DNA of 64,000 nt, from assembly GCA_041941305.1 (NCBI GenBank), contig JBGTQJ010000022.1:1-64000 (forward strand). Reading direction: 5' to 3'. A program made the position numbers and the translations under genes. The stretch comes from JANSWP01 sp041941305 (lineage in GTDB: Bacteria > Bacteroidota > Bacteroidia > Chitinophagales > Saprospiraceae). The notes beneath the pieces were generated by a model. It did not search any database, was not told the DNA's origin, and was given only the letters and a program-made list of their open reading frames with translations. Positions 41,587 through 51,106 of this stretch are shown here, piece after piece (position 1 is the first letter of the stretch; every line of letters starts with the position of its first letter).

Positions 41587-44500
41587 TTACAATGCTGATG
41601 GGTCAAACTGCCTTGGCATACCGAACCACTTAAGGGTTCTTTCACCATAACCAGGTGCATCAACATGAATCAGGTAAACTCCGGCAGAAACTGGAATCCC
41701 CTTATTATTTTTCAAATCCCACTCTACGTCAGGAGCAACTTGTGCAGCTGGAATTCCACGATTGTTACCCGTTGGAATTTGTGGGACTTCATCTCTATTA
41801 TACTGACGAATGAATTTTCCATCCAAAGAGTAAATGGTAATCGTACATTTAGCTGGCAAATTCGTGATTTTCACTACTGTCTCTGTTCTTCCCGTCTCAT
41901 AATCCTTGGCATAACCATAATATGGATTGGGTACCACATTGATCATATCCAAAGCTGTCTGAGTAGTTACCTCATCCAACTCATCAGCCTGCAAGCCTTC
42001 CAACTTGAATCTGTAAGTAGGATAACCATTAAATTCACCTGTACCTTCTACAACTGAGTAAGGATTGTCCACTCTCAATTTGACTGTCAAATCTTTTGGT
42101 ATCAAACCATCAGCATAAGAATTGAATCGAGTTCCGGTTTCGAGCATTGGCATAGCAGCCCAGGTAATTCTCTTCAAAGCACTTACTTTCTTTAAAGAAG
42201 AAGGATCACTGAACCGGGTATGCATAAACTCACACTCATCATATTCATCACTTGTCACATAAACGAAATGCTGCCCTCCAAGGTAATAAGACATCATGTT
42301 GCCAAAATCACCAACACCAAACAAGGCTAGTTCATCATTTGGATTGAACATCATATCACGTCCTACTGGAGGATTGTTGTAAGCTTCAACAAAGCCGTTT
42401 TCTTCATGGAAAACAGAGTTTTCTCCAAAGAATATATTGAGTCGTTTTCCGGTTTCTACATCTATTGCATAACCTGGGAACCAACCCATACCCAATCGAC
42501 TTTCGTTTGGATCCACATCTGGAAGTCCATCGCCATCTGCATCATCCTGAGTTACTGATGGAGCCTGACGAACATCAAATTGTCGTGCTCCACCTTCAGT
42601 CTGAACTTGAGTACCTTGTTCTGTTTGAGCAAAGGCATCGTAGTAAGGTGTTTTGGTTTCGACAACCACACAACGACTCCATTTAGACTTATCTGAAGTA
42701 AAGATAATATCGACATTGTTCAACTCGGAAAGTGCTTCCTGAATATTTCCTCGAACAATACTACCATTGGATTTCCATACAGGAGTGAGGTAGAAAGGAA
42801 TGGAACCAGGCGCATTATCACGATAGTTACCCAAGCGATATGGGAACCAGCCATTGGCAAAGGTAGATAATGCTTGTTGTTGATCGTGTTCTTCATCAAT
42901 TTGTCCTGTACCAGTAGCAATATAGTCAAATGGGTTTCCACCAAAGAATACAAGCCCTGGAACAGTGAGATCATCTTCAATTCCAAACCACCATGGTGCA
43001 CCTCCATCTTCAGAATAACTAAAATCAGCACCAACTACTCCATTGTTTCCTGCAGGTTCTCCACCGACATCAATAGTTTGTCCTAGCTTGATAGTAAAAC
43101 CATATCTTGCTAAAACTTGCTCATTGAGTTTTTCAATCGTCGTTTCAGAGAAGATAGGATCATCATTTGTGGACAATGCTGTCAATTTCCAACGTGCTCC
43201 GGGGTCAATTTCATCATTACTCATATCACTATCAATAAAAGTAATTTCAAACTCACCATCCTGTACTTCTAATGGATTGTATACGGTTACATCAACAGGA
43301 CCTCTACCTGCTTTATAAAGAATATCTCCATCAAAGCTTCCATCAAGTATTTCAGCTACGGTTTCTTCAGAAATATCCAGGAAATTTCCTCCTACTCCAG
43401 TTCCATCAATTCTTGTAATTACAGCACCATCGCCATATTCGGCATTTAGTGTTCTATCTGTAATTGATCGAGGGATAACCGTATAAGTCTGAATATTCAA
43501 ACGACCTTCTATATAAGGTTTCCTTTGACCTACATTGTCCTTTGGATCAAACTGTTGATACTTGTTGTAACCATATGCAACAGCAGTGTAATAATATTTC
43601 TTATGGTTGATCAATGATCTGTCTGAAAGCGTAGAAAATTGATCTTCTCTTATTTGAACGGTATGACTAATTCCCGCATCAGCTCCTTGAACCATGATTT
43701 CGGGAATCCAGACAGGATCTGCTCCCAATTCTGCAACAGTTAATGGAGACCAGTTCACAATTTCACTGATACCATTTTTCAAATCGCATTGGAAGACCAA
43801 TCTCGCTTTTTCAAGATTGTCTAAATCACCAGTTCCAATATTTGGACCTGCCAATTGATACAATTTGTATCCTTCAAAGAAATAGTGGTTAGCTGGAGAA
43901 TCCAATGGTTCTAATTTGCCATCAACTGTGATAAACTCAGGTGATTGCAAATCAAATTCTGCGTATTCTTCACGTGCATTATTGAAGAATTTTGTTTTGA
44001 TGGAGTCATTTGTCAAAACGGCAACCACTTGGCGGTCCAACTCTATCCAATCTATGTCTGGGGCAGTAGGACCATCCGGAATTTCAAAACAATTATCAAA
44101 TAATGATTGTGAGATATCGTCCGCAAATAAAATTCTTGTAACATCAGGACAGGGATAAGCAAAATCAGGCACCCAAACCACACCAATAATCAACTCATTA
44201 ATCGCACCAGGAACCAATCTAAATGGACCGGAAGCCTGAACCGTACGACGGTCGTATTCAGGTAAAGACTCAGTACACATGGACCAGTGTGAAGTACCAG
44301 TTAAGCTAGGATTGGAAGGGAAGGCATATGCGATGGAATCCGTACTACCAGGATTGTAACCGTCTCCACCAAATGTAAATGGAATACCGTCTCTCCATAA
44401 TCCTCTGAGGTAATTGTAAAATTCAAGTGCGGTACCAGGGTCTTGTGTACCTGGAGGTCCTTGTCCATTATTGAAATAAGTAAATGAAGACATACCCAAC

Positions 44501-45654
44501 TCAGTAGGACGCATCGTAACAGGATCAATTAAGTCTGGGTCGATAGGACCTCTAAAGTAATCCACACCTACTACAGGGACTTCAAAGCCATAAGTAGTAA
44601 CACCACCAGCACAATCTGTACCTGGTTGTCCATCTACTGCATCGGCATTATATATAAATGCGAAACTACGAGCAGTATCACATCCTACATAGTCATCAAG
44701 GTGGCAACCCAAATCAGGGTCAACCCACATTGCGAAATAAGTATTTTGAATGTCCTCATCCGCACGGTTAATCAATTTATACCGTTGGAAAGTCATGTCA
44801 TTGATCTCGTCATTGGTTTCGAAAGCAAAAGTCTGTACCTGGACTTCCATTTTGATGGCTTGTCCATTTGACTGACCGTGCGGAGCTCCTCCACCCTGAT
44901 CATTATAAATCCAGAAGATCATTTCGTCTGGATACAAAGGTTTTTCACAACCACGGATTTCAATAATTGGATAGTCACCTTTAAGTGGATCATAAAATCC
45001 ATCTCCATCCGCATCCCAAAAACCTGCCAATGCCTGAGGTGTATTTGGCAATTCAAATCCCCAAACATCAAAGAAATATTGATTTCCTTTTCCAGGCCAT
45101 CCTTTTACACCAAAGGGAATTAGATCTTCTGTGTAATCCAACTCTCCTCTTTCGGCAGCTGTAAATAGTGCCAGGTGTTGATCAATTTCAGTTCCTTGAA
45201 CTTCAAAGAATCTGTCCCAATCTTCACAAACAGGAGCATCGGTAATTCCCGTTTCAGGATGAATAGGACCAGGCCAAAAATCAGAACGGTTGTTGCTATT
45301 ACCATAAGTTTGGCAAGCAACTTTCAAATTTCCTCCCGGGTCAACGCCGCCTAGCCATACAGCTCCGGCAAAAATAGAAGACACCTCAATTTCTCCAGGT
45401 GCCACTTTAGGAACCACATATTTCCCGTCATTTCTATCCCACCAGACGTCACCGCCAGTGGTCAATCGGGCACGGACATTATTAACATCCTGGTCAATCT
45501 GAGCACGACCTGTTGTACAGGCTTCTCTAAAATTGACATTGTCATTTTCTTTAACGACAACGCCAGCCTCTTTAAGAGGAACGTGGGCATAGGACGTCGC
45601 AGTCAAAAATGCAATTCCCAACAAACTTGTTAGTAAAATTTTCAAACTACGCAT
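41587..45654 (-). CDS. Giant secreted protein of receptor-PorV operon, 1355 aa
   Basis: The frame is open from 45756, but its first 34 codons are the word-repeat hairpin. The ATG at 45654 starts a clean signal peptide (MRSLKILLTSLLGIAFLTATSYAH). The long mature part is rich in Asp/Gly/Asn with FWDADGDGFYDPLKGDYPIIE and DADGDGLPDVDPNE, likely Ca-binding loops. The end has VPNPYYGYAKDYETGRTETVVKITNLPAKCTITIYSLDGKFIRQY and VSAGVYLIHVDAPGYGERTLKWFG, a FlgD-like/T9SS-related terminal fold, but without a canonical tail. Likely surface-exposed through the PorV-like protein encoded after it. Function unknown. Confidence 0.8.
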   Translation of the reverse strand: MRSLKILLTSLLGIAFLTATSYAHVPLKEAGVVVKENDNVNFREACTTGRAQIDQDVNNVRARLTTGGDVWWDRNDGKYVVPKVAPGEIEVSSIFAGAVWLGGVDPGGNLKVACQTYGNSNNRSDFWPGPIHPETGITDAPVCEDWDRFFEVQGTEIDQHLALFTAAERGELDYTEDLIPFGVKGWPGKGNQYFFDVWGFELPNTPQALAGFWDADGDGFYDPLKGDYPIIEIRGCEKPLYPDEMIFWIYNDQGGGAPHGQSNGQAIKMEVQVQTFAFETNDEINDMTFQRYKLINRADEDIQNTYFAMWVDPDLGCHLDDYVGCDTARSFAFIYNADAVDGQPGTDCAGGVTTYGFEVPVVGVDYFRGPIDPDLIDPVTMRPTELGMSSFTYFNNGQGPPGTQDPGTALEFYNYLRGLWRDGIPFTFGGDGYNPGSTDSIAYAFPSNPSLTGTSHWSMCTESLPEYDRRTVQASGPFRLVPGAINELIIGVVWVPDFAYPCPDVTRILFADDISQSLFDNCFEIPDGPTAPDIDWIELDRQVVAVLTNDSIKTKFFNNAREEYAEFDLQSPEFITVDGKLEPLDSPANHYFFEGYKLYQLAGPNIGTGDLDNLEKARLVFQCDLKNGISEIVNWSPLTVAELGADPVWIPEIMVQGADAGISHTVQIREDQFSTLSDRSLINHKKYYYTAVAYGYNKYQQFDPKDNVGQRKPYIEGRLNIQTYTVIPRSITDRTLNAEYGDGAVITRIDGTGVGGNFLDISEETVAEILDGSFDGDILYKAGRGPVDVTVYNPLEVQDGEFEITFIDSDMSNDEIDPGARWKLTALSTNDDPIFSETTIEKLNEQVLARYGFTIKLGQTIDVGGEPAGNNGVVGADFSYSEDGGAPWWFGIEDDLTVPGLVFFGGNPFDYIATGTGQIDEEHDQQQALSTFANGWFPYRLGNYRDNAPGSIPFYLTPVWKSNGSIVRGNIQEALSELNNVDIIFTSDKSKWSRCVVVETKTPYYDAFAQTEQGTQVQTEGGARQFDVRQAPSVTQDDADGDGLPDVDPNESRLGMGWFPGYAIDVETGKRLNIFFGENSVFHEENGFVEAYNNPPVGRDMMFNPNDELALFGVGDFGNMMSYYLGGQHFVYVTSDEYDECEFMHTRFSDPSSLKKVSALKRITWAAMPMLETGTRFNSYADGLIPKDLTVKLRVDNPYSVVEGTGEFNGYPTYRFKLEGLQADELDEVTTQTALDMINVVPNPYYGYAKDYETGRTETVVKITNLPAKCTITIYSLDGKFIRQYNRDEVPQIPTGNNRGIPAAQVAPDVEWDLKNNKGIPVSAGVYLIHVDAPGYGERTLKWFGMPRQFDPSAL

Positions 45655-45667
45655 GATTAAAATATTT

Positions 45668-45755
45668 AAGAGTTCTGAGTTCAATATTCCCGGTTCCCTG
45701 TTTCCGGGCTTGCGTAACAACCGGGAACTGGGAACCGAGAACTGGGAACTCATCA
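45668..45755. repeat. GGGAACTGGGAACC-word hairpin within operon
   Basis: GGTTCCC/GGGAACC, CCGG/CCGG and AGTTCT/AGAACT pairs form a long imperfect stem in the 102-bp gap between receptor and giant gene. It uses the same words as the next gap downstream. Confidence 0.75.
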
Positions 45756-45756
45756 A

Positions 45757-48700
45757 TTAAAAGTCAACGATAGCTCCGATATACATTCTTCTAGGAAGAC
45801 TGAAATTATTCGGATTTAACATTCTCCAGTTATATTGAGCTATAAAAGCCTCAACTGGTGCACGGTTGGAATCAGAAGCAATGTCTGCCAATTCCAATAA
45901 ACCACGACCACTAGCCAAATATCCATCATCAGTCGAAGAACCGGTAGCTCTATAAACGCCAATAACGTTTCTTCGATCCAATAAATTTGTCACACGGAAG
46001 TAAACATTGAGGTTCATTTGTCGTGCAGCATCCGGTTTAGTTAGATTAAAGCTTTTATCCACCTGAAGATTCACTGTATAGTTCCAAGGTCTTCTGGAAC
46101 CATTGATAGCTCCTTTGATACCACTTGCACCCAATGTATTGGGCTCATCTGCACGGGTATAGGGGCGACCAGAAACGGCTGTCAGTTGAAGATTTGCACC
46201 TGCATTCGCAAAAATATCTGAACCAAACCATACAGGACCATTGTAACGCTTTCCAGAACCATAACGATAATCCAGGACACCAACAATTCTGTGGCGTTCG
46301 TCAAATGACAATGGGAACAATGTTCTTTGAATACCTTGAGAAAGGTTGGCAGAAGAAGTTGCATCGGAACCTGTTCCATCCGCAAATTGCAATGTATAAG
46401 CCAGGTTGAAGGAAACATTGTTGGTTCTTCTTAAATCATATTGAAGCGTAAATCCTTTCACAGTTCCGAAATCCAGGTTGTCATAGGTTTGGTATTCAAT
46501 ACCGTTAAAATCTTCAACTGGAACACCCAAAACGAATCTGGATTGGATCATATCTCTTAACTCACGATAGTAAGCAGCCAGTTTCAAAGCCGAAGCATTG
46601 GACAATTTTTGTTGGAATCCAACTTCATAATCAATTGTCTTCTCTGGTTGGAGATTTGGATTATTTCTGATTCCCCCTCTGTCTCTGAAGTAGAAATAAT
46701 CAAGTGGAGTCAAGATTACATTTGATGGTGGTCTTTGAACCAAAATATCATAATGTGCAAAGAAGTTAGCCTCATCAGAAATCGGGAAAGAGAATGCCAA
46801 TCGTGGCATCCAGTTTACTCTGGGTTTGTAATCTTCAAAAGTAAATTCGGGCTTAAATTCACGACTTTTGATATTCCTCTCTGCAGAGTTTTCCAAAACG
46901 TAAGCAGGGTGGACAATAGAACCCAAAACTTCTAATGGAGTATTGGCTTGTGTACCATCTGAATCATACCAGGTATCGCCATCACGGTATGCCTCAACTG
47001 ATGGAGTTGGACTATCAGGACTCGTGATATACACTTTGAAATCATCATCAATATTACCAGGACGAGTACCACCATGTTGGGCATGGAAAGCAGCAGCATC
47101 CTGTATTTCAGAAAATGCATATTGGTCTTTCAATACTTTTGTGTTGGCATCATACCTATCTACGCGAACACCTACTCTGAAAATGATGTCGCGGAAAGTA
47201 AATTTATCCTGAATAAAGGCAGCTGTGTAATTTGGACGGAAAGCTCCAACTGGGAAAGTCCTTACCCCATTTGCATCTGTTGCTGTGAAGAAATCATTGA
47301 AAGATACGTTATCCACTTTGTTTCCAAGGTAATCATAACCTCTATAGCCCAAACCAATAAAGTTTTGGTTGGTCAACTCAAATGGAGAAAACATATCAAG
47401 CCTCAATTGAGAAGGATCCAAATTCAGGATATCCACAAATTCATACAACTCTAGTCCCAACTCATTTCTGATATTCCTATAAAAAACATCATCTGCAGTC
47501 AAATCAGGTACCTCTAAAGCATAAATGGGAACCTGAATATCCATTGTATCTGTAATTTCAAATAGTACGGGAACCTGTAAATTCAATAATTGAATACTTA
47601 CGTCAAATGCCTGTGCATCCTGAGTACCGATCTGGTTGTTCAAATCCAGATTCAAACCTGAGCGCGGTCCATTTGCCAATGTTCTTGCTAAATCCCACAA
47701 ATTGAATGGATTCAAACCATATGCACGGCTTGTTCTTTGTTCATATAAAATACCAAATTGAATATTGTGTCGTCCTTTTTCAGAACCACCAGGCAGCAAT
47801 TCGAAAGATGTATTTGCCTGGAAGGTTACTACTTCTCCTTCACTTTTCGAGAAATTATTGTACACATTTCCAACACCTGTATGAAATCCATTCCACGATG
47901 AGTTAAAAATGTTGGAAAACTCACTATTTCTTAAAGCAGGAAGGGTATCATAGCTGAAGAAAGGATCCGGAATTTGGTCTGCATAAAACACATAATTTGA
48001 CAATATTGGATTGTATGGGCTCTCCGTATAGCCAAACAATAACTCCGAGTTGTCAATGTGCTCTGGGAAAGTATTGAAATCAATTTGCAAGATTCCACTG
48101 GCTGTATCCAAAACCCATGCATTTAAAGTTGCATTGGACACACCATTAAGAGAATCCAACAAATCTGGAATATCCGGGAAAAAATTTGGAGCTCTCAGGA
48201 AAGGAAGCTCTTCCTGATCGTAAAAACCGAAGTGACCATATTGGAAGAGGTTGTCTCCATGGACTGGATCGCTTGTCTCGGAAGTACTCTTTTCATAACC
48301 CAATTGTAAGGTATAGGATACGTTTTGTATAAATGAACCTTTCTTCCCCTGCGCTTCTTCGTCTGTCTCCAATGCACTATTCCCACCTAGACGATGACGG
48401 ATTCTGGCATTTACTCTATACCTGTCAGAGTTGGTTGTTGGATTTCTCTGAGCATTCAATAAACGCCAATTCCCTGGAGTAAATTGATTTTCTATATCGG
48501 CATAGGTACCTGAAAGGGTAAAGTCCAGATTTTTGGCAAGTCTAAAATCCAACTTACCATTTAAATCAATATTTGTTCGGTCTTCGAAAGGTTTGTAATC
48601 CAGTTCGTTGACATCATCATTCGTCAGGAAGTCTGCATTTGGCAACCAGGTACCTCCAACCTGACGAAGCGGATTTTCTTCCAATTCCGCAATCACCTCA

Positions 48701-49596
48701 TCTTTAGCTCTGTAAACTGGAATTGCAGGTGGGTCTTCATCTGCAACTGTCAAATACTGACCAGAAAGACGGAACCCAATAATTGGATCTCCTTTCTTGC
48801 CCTCAACATCAGATTTTTTTCTGAGCAATGGTCCACTGACATTCAAACTTGCCAGATTGTAATCGTAGTTGTCAAACAACTGTGAGGTTTCTAACTCTAT
48901 ACCTCCTGCTAATTTGCCAGAAGGCCCCTTTGTGGTAATTGAAATAATACCACCAGTCACATCACCATAACGAGCTTCGATTCCGCCGGTTATCACCTGC
49001 ATTTGATCGATATCCTGCTGAGGGACCATTCTTCCAGAAACCCGAATACCATCCAGGTAGTAATCGGTTGCATTACTTCTGGAACCTCTAATGTTCAATG
49101 CTCCACCTTCATCAGAAGATGCTACACCTGCGGTTGTTGCTGCAAGTGCATTTACACTTTTAGTTGGTAATTGCCTGATTTGATCGCTGGTAAGCGTTCC
49201 TCCCTGAGTGGTGTTGTCTTGTTCGATTAGGGGAACTTCATAGGCGACAACAACAATTTCATTAAGATCCACAGCTCCAGACCCCAATTGAATATCCAGT
49301 TTATTAGCTTTACCTGCAGAAGCTACAAAGCCAGTAATACGACTTGTATTATAGCCTACATAGGATACTTCTACGTCGTAATTACCTGGATCAATAGGAT
49401 TAATACTGTAGTTACCATCGAAATCTGTTTGAGTACCTGTGATGAGCACCCCGTTTTTGATAAGAGCCACATTTCCAAAAATGATAGGCTCTCCCGTTTC
49501 ACCATCAGTCACTTTTCCCTGAATGGAGGCGTCCTGTGCAAAAAGCATCAGGCTGCCCATTAGAAAAGTGAAAGTGAGTAGTAAATAACGTGCCAT
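45757..49596 (-). CDS. TonB-dependent receptor with carboxypeptidase-like N-domain, 1279 aa
   Basis: Signal peptide MARYLLLTFTFLMGSLMLFAQ. Residues ~24-110 are a CarboxypepD_reg-like beta domain (IQGKVTDGETGEPIIFGNVALIKNGVLITGTQTDFDGNYSI). A plug follows (LPTKSVNALAATTAGVASSDEGGALNIRGSRSNATDYYLDGIRV ... IEARYGDVTGGIISI), then a long barrel ending IAVIVDF-type (YIGAIVDF). Such receptors import large substrates with TonB energy. No SusD follows; its operon partners are a giant secreted protein and a PorV-like protein. That makes a receptor for export-linked or secreted-ligand functions plausible. TonB box not obvious. Confidence 0.92.
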   Translation of the reverse strand: MARYLLLTFTFLMGSLMLFAQDASIQGKVTDGETGEPIIFGNVALIKNGVLITGTQTDFDGNYSINPIDPGNYDVEVSYVGYNTSRITGFVASAGKANKLDIQLGSGAVDLNEIVVVAYEVPLIEQDNTTQGGTLTSDQIRQLPTKSVNALAATTAGVASSDEGGALNIRGSRSNATDYYLDGIRVSGRMVPQQDIDQMQVITGGIEARYGDVTGGIISITTKGPSGKLAGGIELETSQLFDNYDYNLASLNVSGPLLRKKSDVEGKKGDPIIGFRLSGQYLTVADEDPPAIPVYRAKDEVIAELEENPLRQVGGTWLPNADFLTNDDVNELDYKPFEDRTNIDLNGKLDFRLAKNLDFTLSGTYADIENQFTPGNWRLLNAQRNPTTNSDRYRVNARIRHRLGGNSALETDEEAQGKKGSFIQNVSYTLQLGYEKSTSETSDPVHGDNLFQYGHFGFYDQEELPFLRAPNFFPDIPDLLDSLNGVSNATLNAWVLDTASGILQIDFNTFPEHIDNSELLFGYTESPYNPILSNYVFYADQIPDPFFSYDTLPALRNSEFSNIFNSSWNGFHTGVGNVYNNFSKSEGEVVTFQANTSFELLPGGSEKGRHNIQFGILYEQRTSRAYGLNPFNLWDLARTLANGPRSGLNLDLNNQIGTQDAQAFDVSIQLLNLQVPVLFEITDTMDIQVPIYALEVPDLTADDVFYRNIRNELGLELYEFVDILNLDPSQLRLDMFSPFELTNQNFIGLGYRGYDYLGNKVDNVSFNDFFTATDANGVRTFPVGAFRPNYTAAFIQDKFTFRDIIFRVGVRVDRYDANTKVLKDQYAFSEIQDAAAFHAQHGGTRPGNIDDDFKVYITSPDSPTPSVEAYRDGDTWYDSDGTQANTPLEVLGSIVHPAYVLENSAERNIKSREFKPEFTFEDYKPRVNWMPRLAFSFPISDEANFFAHYDILVQRPPSNVILTPLDYFYFRDRGGIRNNPNLQPEKTIDYEVGFQQKLSNASALKLAAYYRELRDMIQSRFVLGVPVEDFNGIEYQTYDNLDFGTVKGFTLQYDLRRTNNVSFNLAYTLQFADGTGSDATSSANLSQGIQRTLFPLSFDERHRIVGVLDYRYGSGKRYNGPVWFGSDIFANAGANLQLTAVSGRPYTRADEPNTLGASGIKGAINGSRRPWNYTVNLQVDKSFNLTKPDAARQMNLNVYFRVTNLLDRRNVIGVYRATGSSTDDGYLASGRGLLELADIASDSNRAPVEAFIAQYNWRMLNPNNFSLPRRMYIGAIVDF

Positions 49597-50199
49597 AAAA
49601 TTTAAGTTTTGAAATCTTCAATAGTTACTAAAAATAATGTCAGGAGAACGCACAATATTAGCTACAAAAACAGCGGTCAAAAGGAAATTCCTTTAAAATT
49701 CTACCTCCGACATGTTCTTGAATTCATTTTCAAAATTAGTTGTAAATCCAAACTTACTAATACCATTGTTGAATTAAAAGTCAGGTTTCTGAATCTGATT
49801 TTTGTCTAATTAGAGGACTTGGGCGGACTGTTTGACTTTTGAAGAAATTTTTCAGCTTGGTGGGGTTTCGACCAAAACGCACCAAAGGTATAAAATGCTT
49901 TTTGATTGGCACGCATGATAGAAAAAATTTATAAATGTTGTCTGCCTGTTTGCAAAGGGATATGAGTTCTCAGTTGCCAGTTGTCGGTAGTCTCTTGCTG
50001 GTTTTCAAGTAAATCTACAAGAAAGTGTAGCAATGAAGAATTATTTCTACATTCCAACATTTCTACTATTTTTAGCCCACAAACAGGAAAAAAACAACGA
50101 CAATTTAACAATACAAAAAAATGAAACGCTTGTGACCCTCAACCGACAACCCACAAACGATAACTGTATCAATCAGGTCTTTATTCAAGATTTCTAAAT
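49597..50199. other. Upstream region of the receptor operon
   Basis: No gene seen. Contains a candidate -7 box at 49883-49890 and, near 49967 and 50141-50165, partly complementary CAGTTGCCAGTTGTCGG / CCGACAACC words. Confidence 0.5.
49883..49890 (-). promoter_or_regulatory. Candidate -7 box of the receptor operon
   Basis: Minus strand TACCTTTG matches the Bacteroidota TAnnTTTG box. It would leave a leader of about 280 nt before the receptor start. A clear -33 TTTG was not found, so this is tentative. Confidence 0.3.
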
Positions 50200-50886
50200 A
50201 TGAAAAACCACTTGTTCTATATTCTTTTTATAAATATTTGTCTTTTGGGATGCAATTCAAATTCAGACCAACAAGCACTTTCAGCCCATTTAGTTGCCAA
50301 TTATTACATCCGATACCTGGAGCCAGAAAAACAGGTAAAAGCGGAAGTCAGTTTTTTCAAAAAAGATACCTCCGGTTATGATACCCCATTAAGGATGAAT
50401 AACCCAGTCAAATTTCAGGGCCAAGCAATGGGACATCGTGAATTGCCGGACGGTTCGGTTCGCTATAATTTTGAAAACTTTTTCTCCTACCCTACTGAAT
50501 TTGTTTTTGAGTTTAACAATCTGGAAAACCTGATCCAAAAACAAGTGTTGAAATTAGCTGCCCTGCGCTCCTTTTCCATGGTTGGAGAAGCTAGCCGAAG
50601 TAAGGGTGCTCAACTATCTTTAGAGGGCAATGAATTTCAAAAAGATGAATCTCTGGTTATACTCCTTAGTGATCTCAGAACCAATACCTTTTCAATTGAA
50701 TTTGATCTGGAACCAGGAATGACTTCCCTGGATATTCCTGCAGAAAAATTAGCGCAACTAGAAGCTGGAGCAATCAAGATGTATTTGGTGAGAAAACAGG
50801 TCCAGCAAATCGAAGAACCGGGTTATATCCTAAATTCTACGATTGAGTATTATTCTAAGGACTTGGGATTCCTATTGACTGATTAA
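50200..50886 (+). CDS. Hypothetical lipoprotein, 228 aa
   Basis: Lipoprotein signal MKNHLFYILFINICLLGCNSN (Cys18). The mature part is beta-rich: VKAEVSFFKKDTSGYDTPLRMNNPVKFQGQAM, VRYNFENFFSYPTEFVFEFNN, then LVILLSDLRTNTFSIEFDLEPGMTSLDIPAEKLAQLEAGAIKMYLVRK. The pattern is of an immunoglobulin-like beta protein. No family recognised and no operon partner. Confidence 0.7.
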   Translation: MKNHLFYILFINICLLGCNSNSDQQALSAHLVANYYIRYLEPEKQVKAEVSFFKKDTSGYDTPLRMNNPVKFQGQAMGHRELPDGSVRYNFENFFSYPTEFVFEFNNLENLIQKQVLKLAALRSFSMVGEASRSKGAQLSLEGNEFQKDESLVILLSDLRTNTFSIEFDLEPGMTSLDIPAEKLAQLEAGAIKMYLVRKQVQQIEEPGYILNSTIEYYSKDLGFLLTD

Positions 50887-51106
50887 TTATGGCAAAAAAC
50901 AAAATATGTATCATTCCGAATTTTTGCAAAAAACCCCATTCGTTTATCACCTTACTTAATCTGTTGAAATTCAATTTGTTGCGGAGCACGATTTGGTCAA
51001 ACCTGCAACTCGCACCCTGCGACAAAAGCACCTCAATTTTATGCTAACACCATTTTGCTACCCGCTTTTCAGGACTCAATGGTATCAGCATTGACAATCC
51101 ATTTAC

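Noticed and set aside
45655..45756. N-terminal extension of the giant protein
   Set aside because: Encoded by the GGGAAC-word hairpin and would hide a normal signal peptide at 45654.
50889..51047. 52-codon frame (MAKNKICIIPNFCKK...)
   Set aside because: AT-rich, no conservation to test, no ribosome site; looks like chance.
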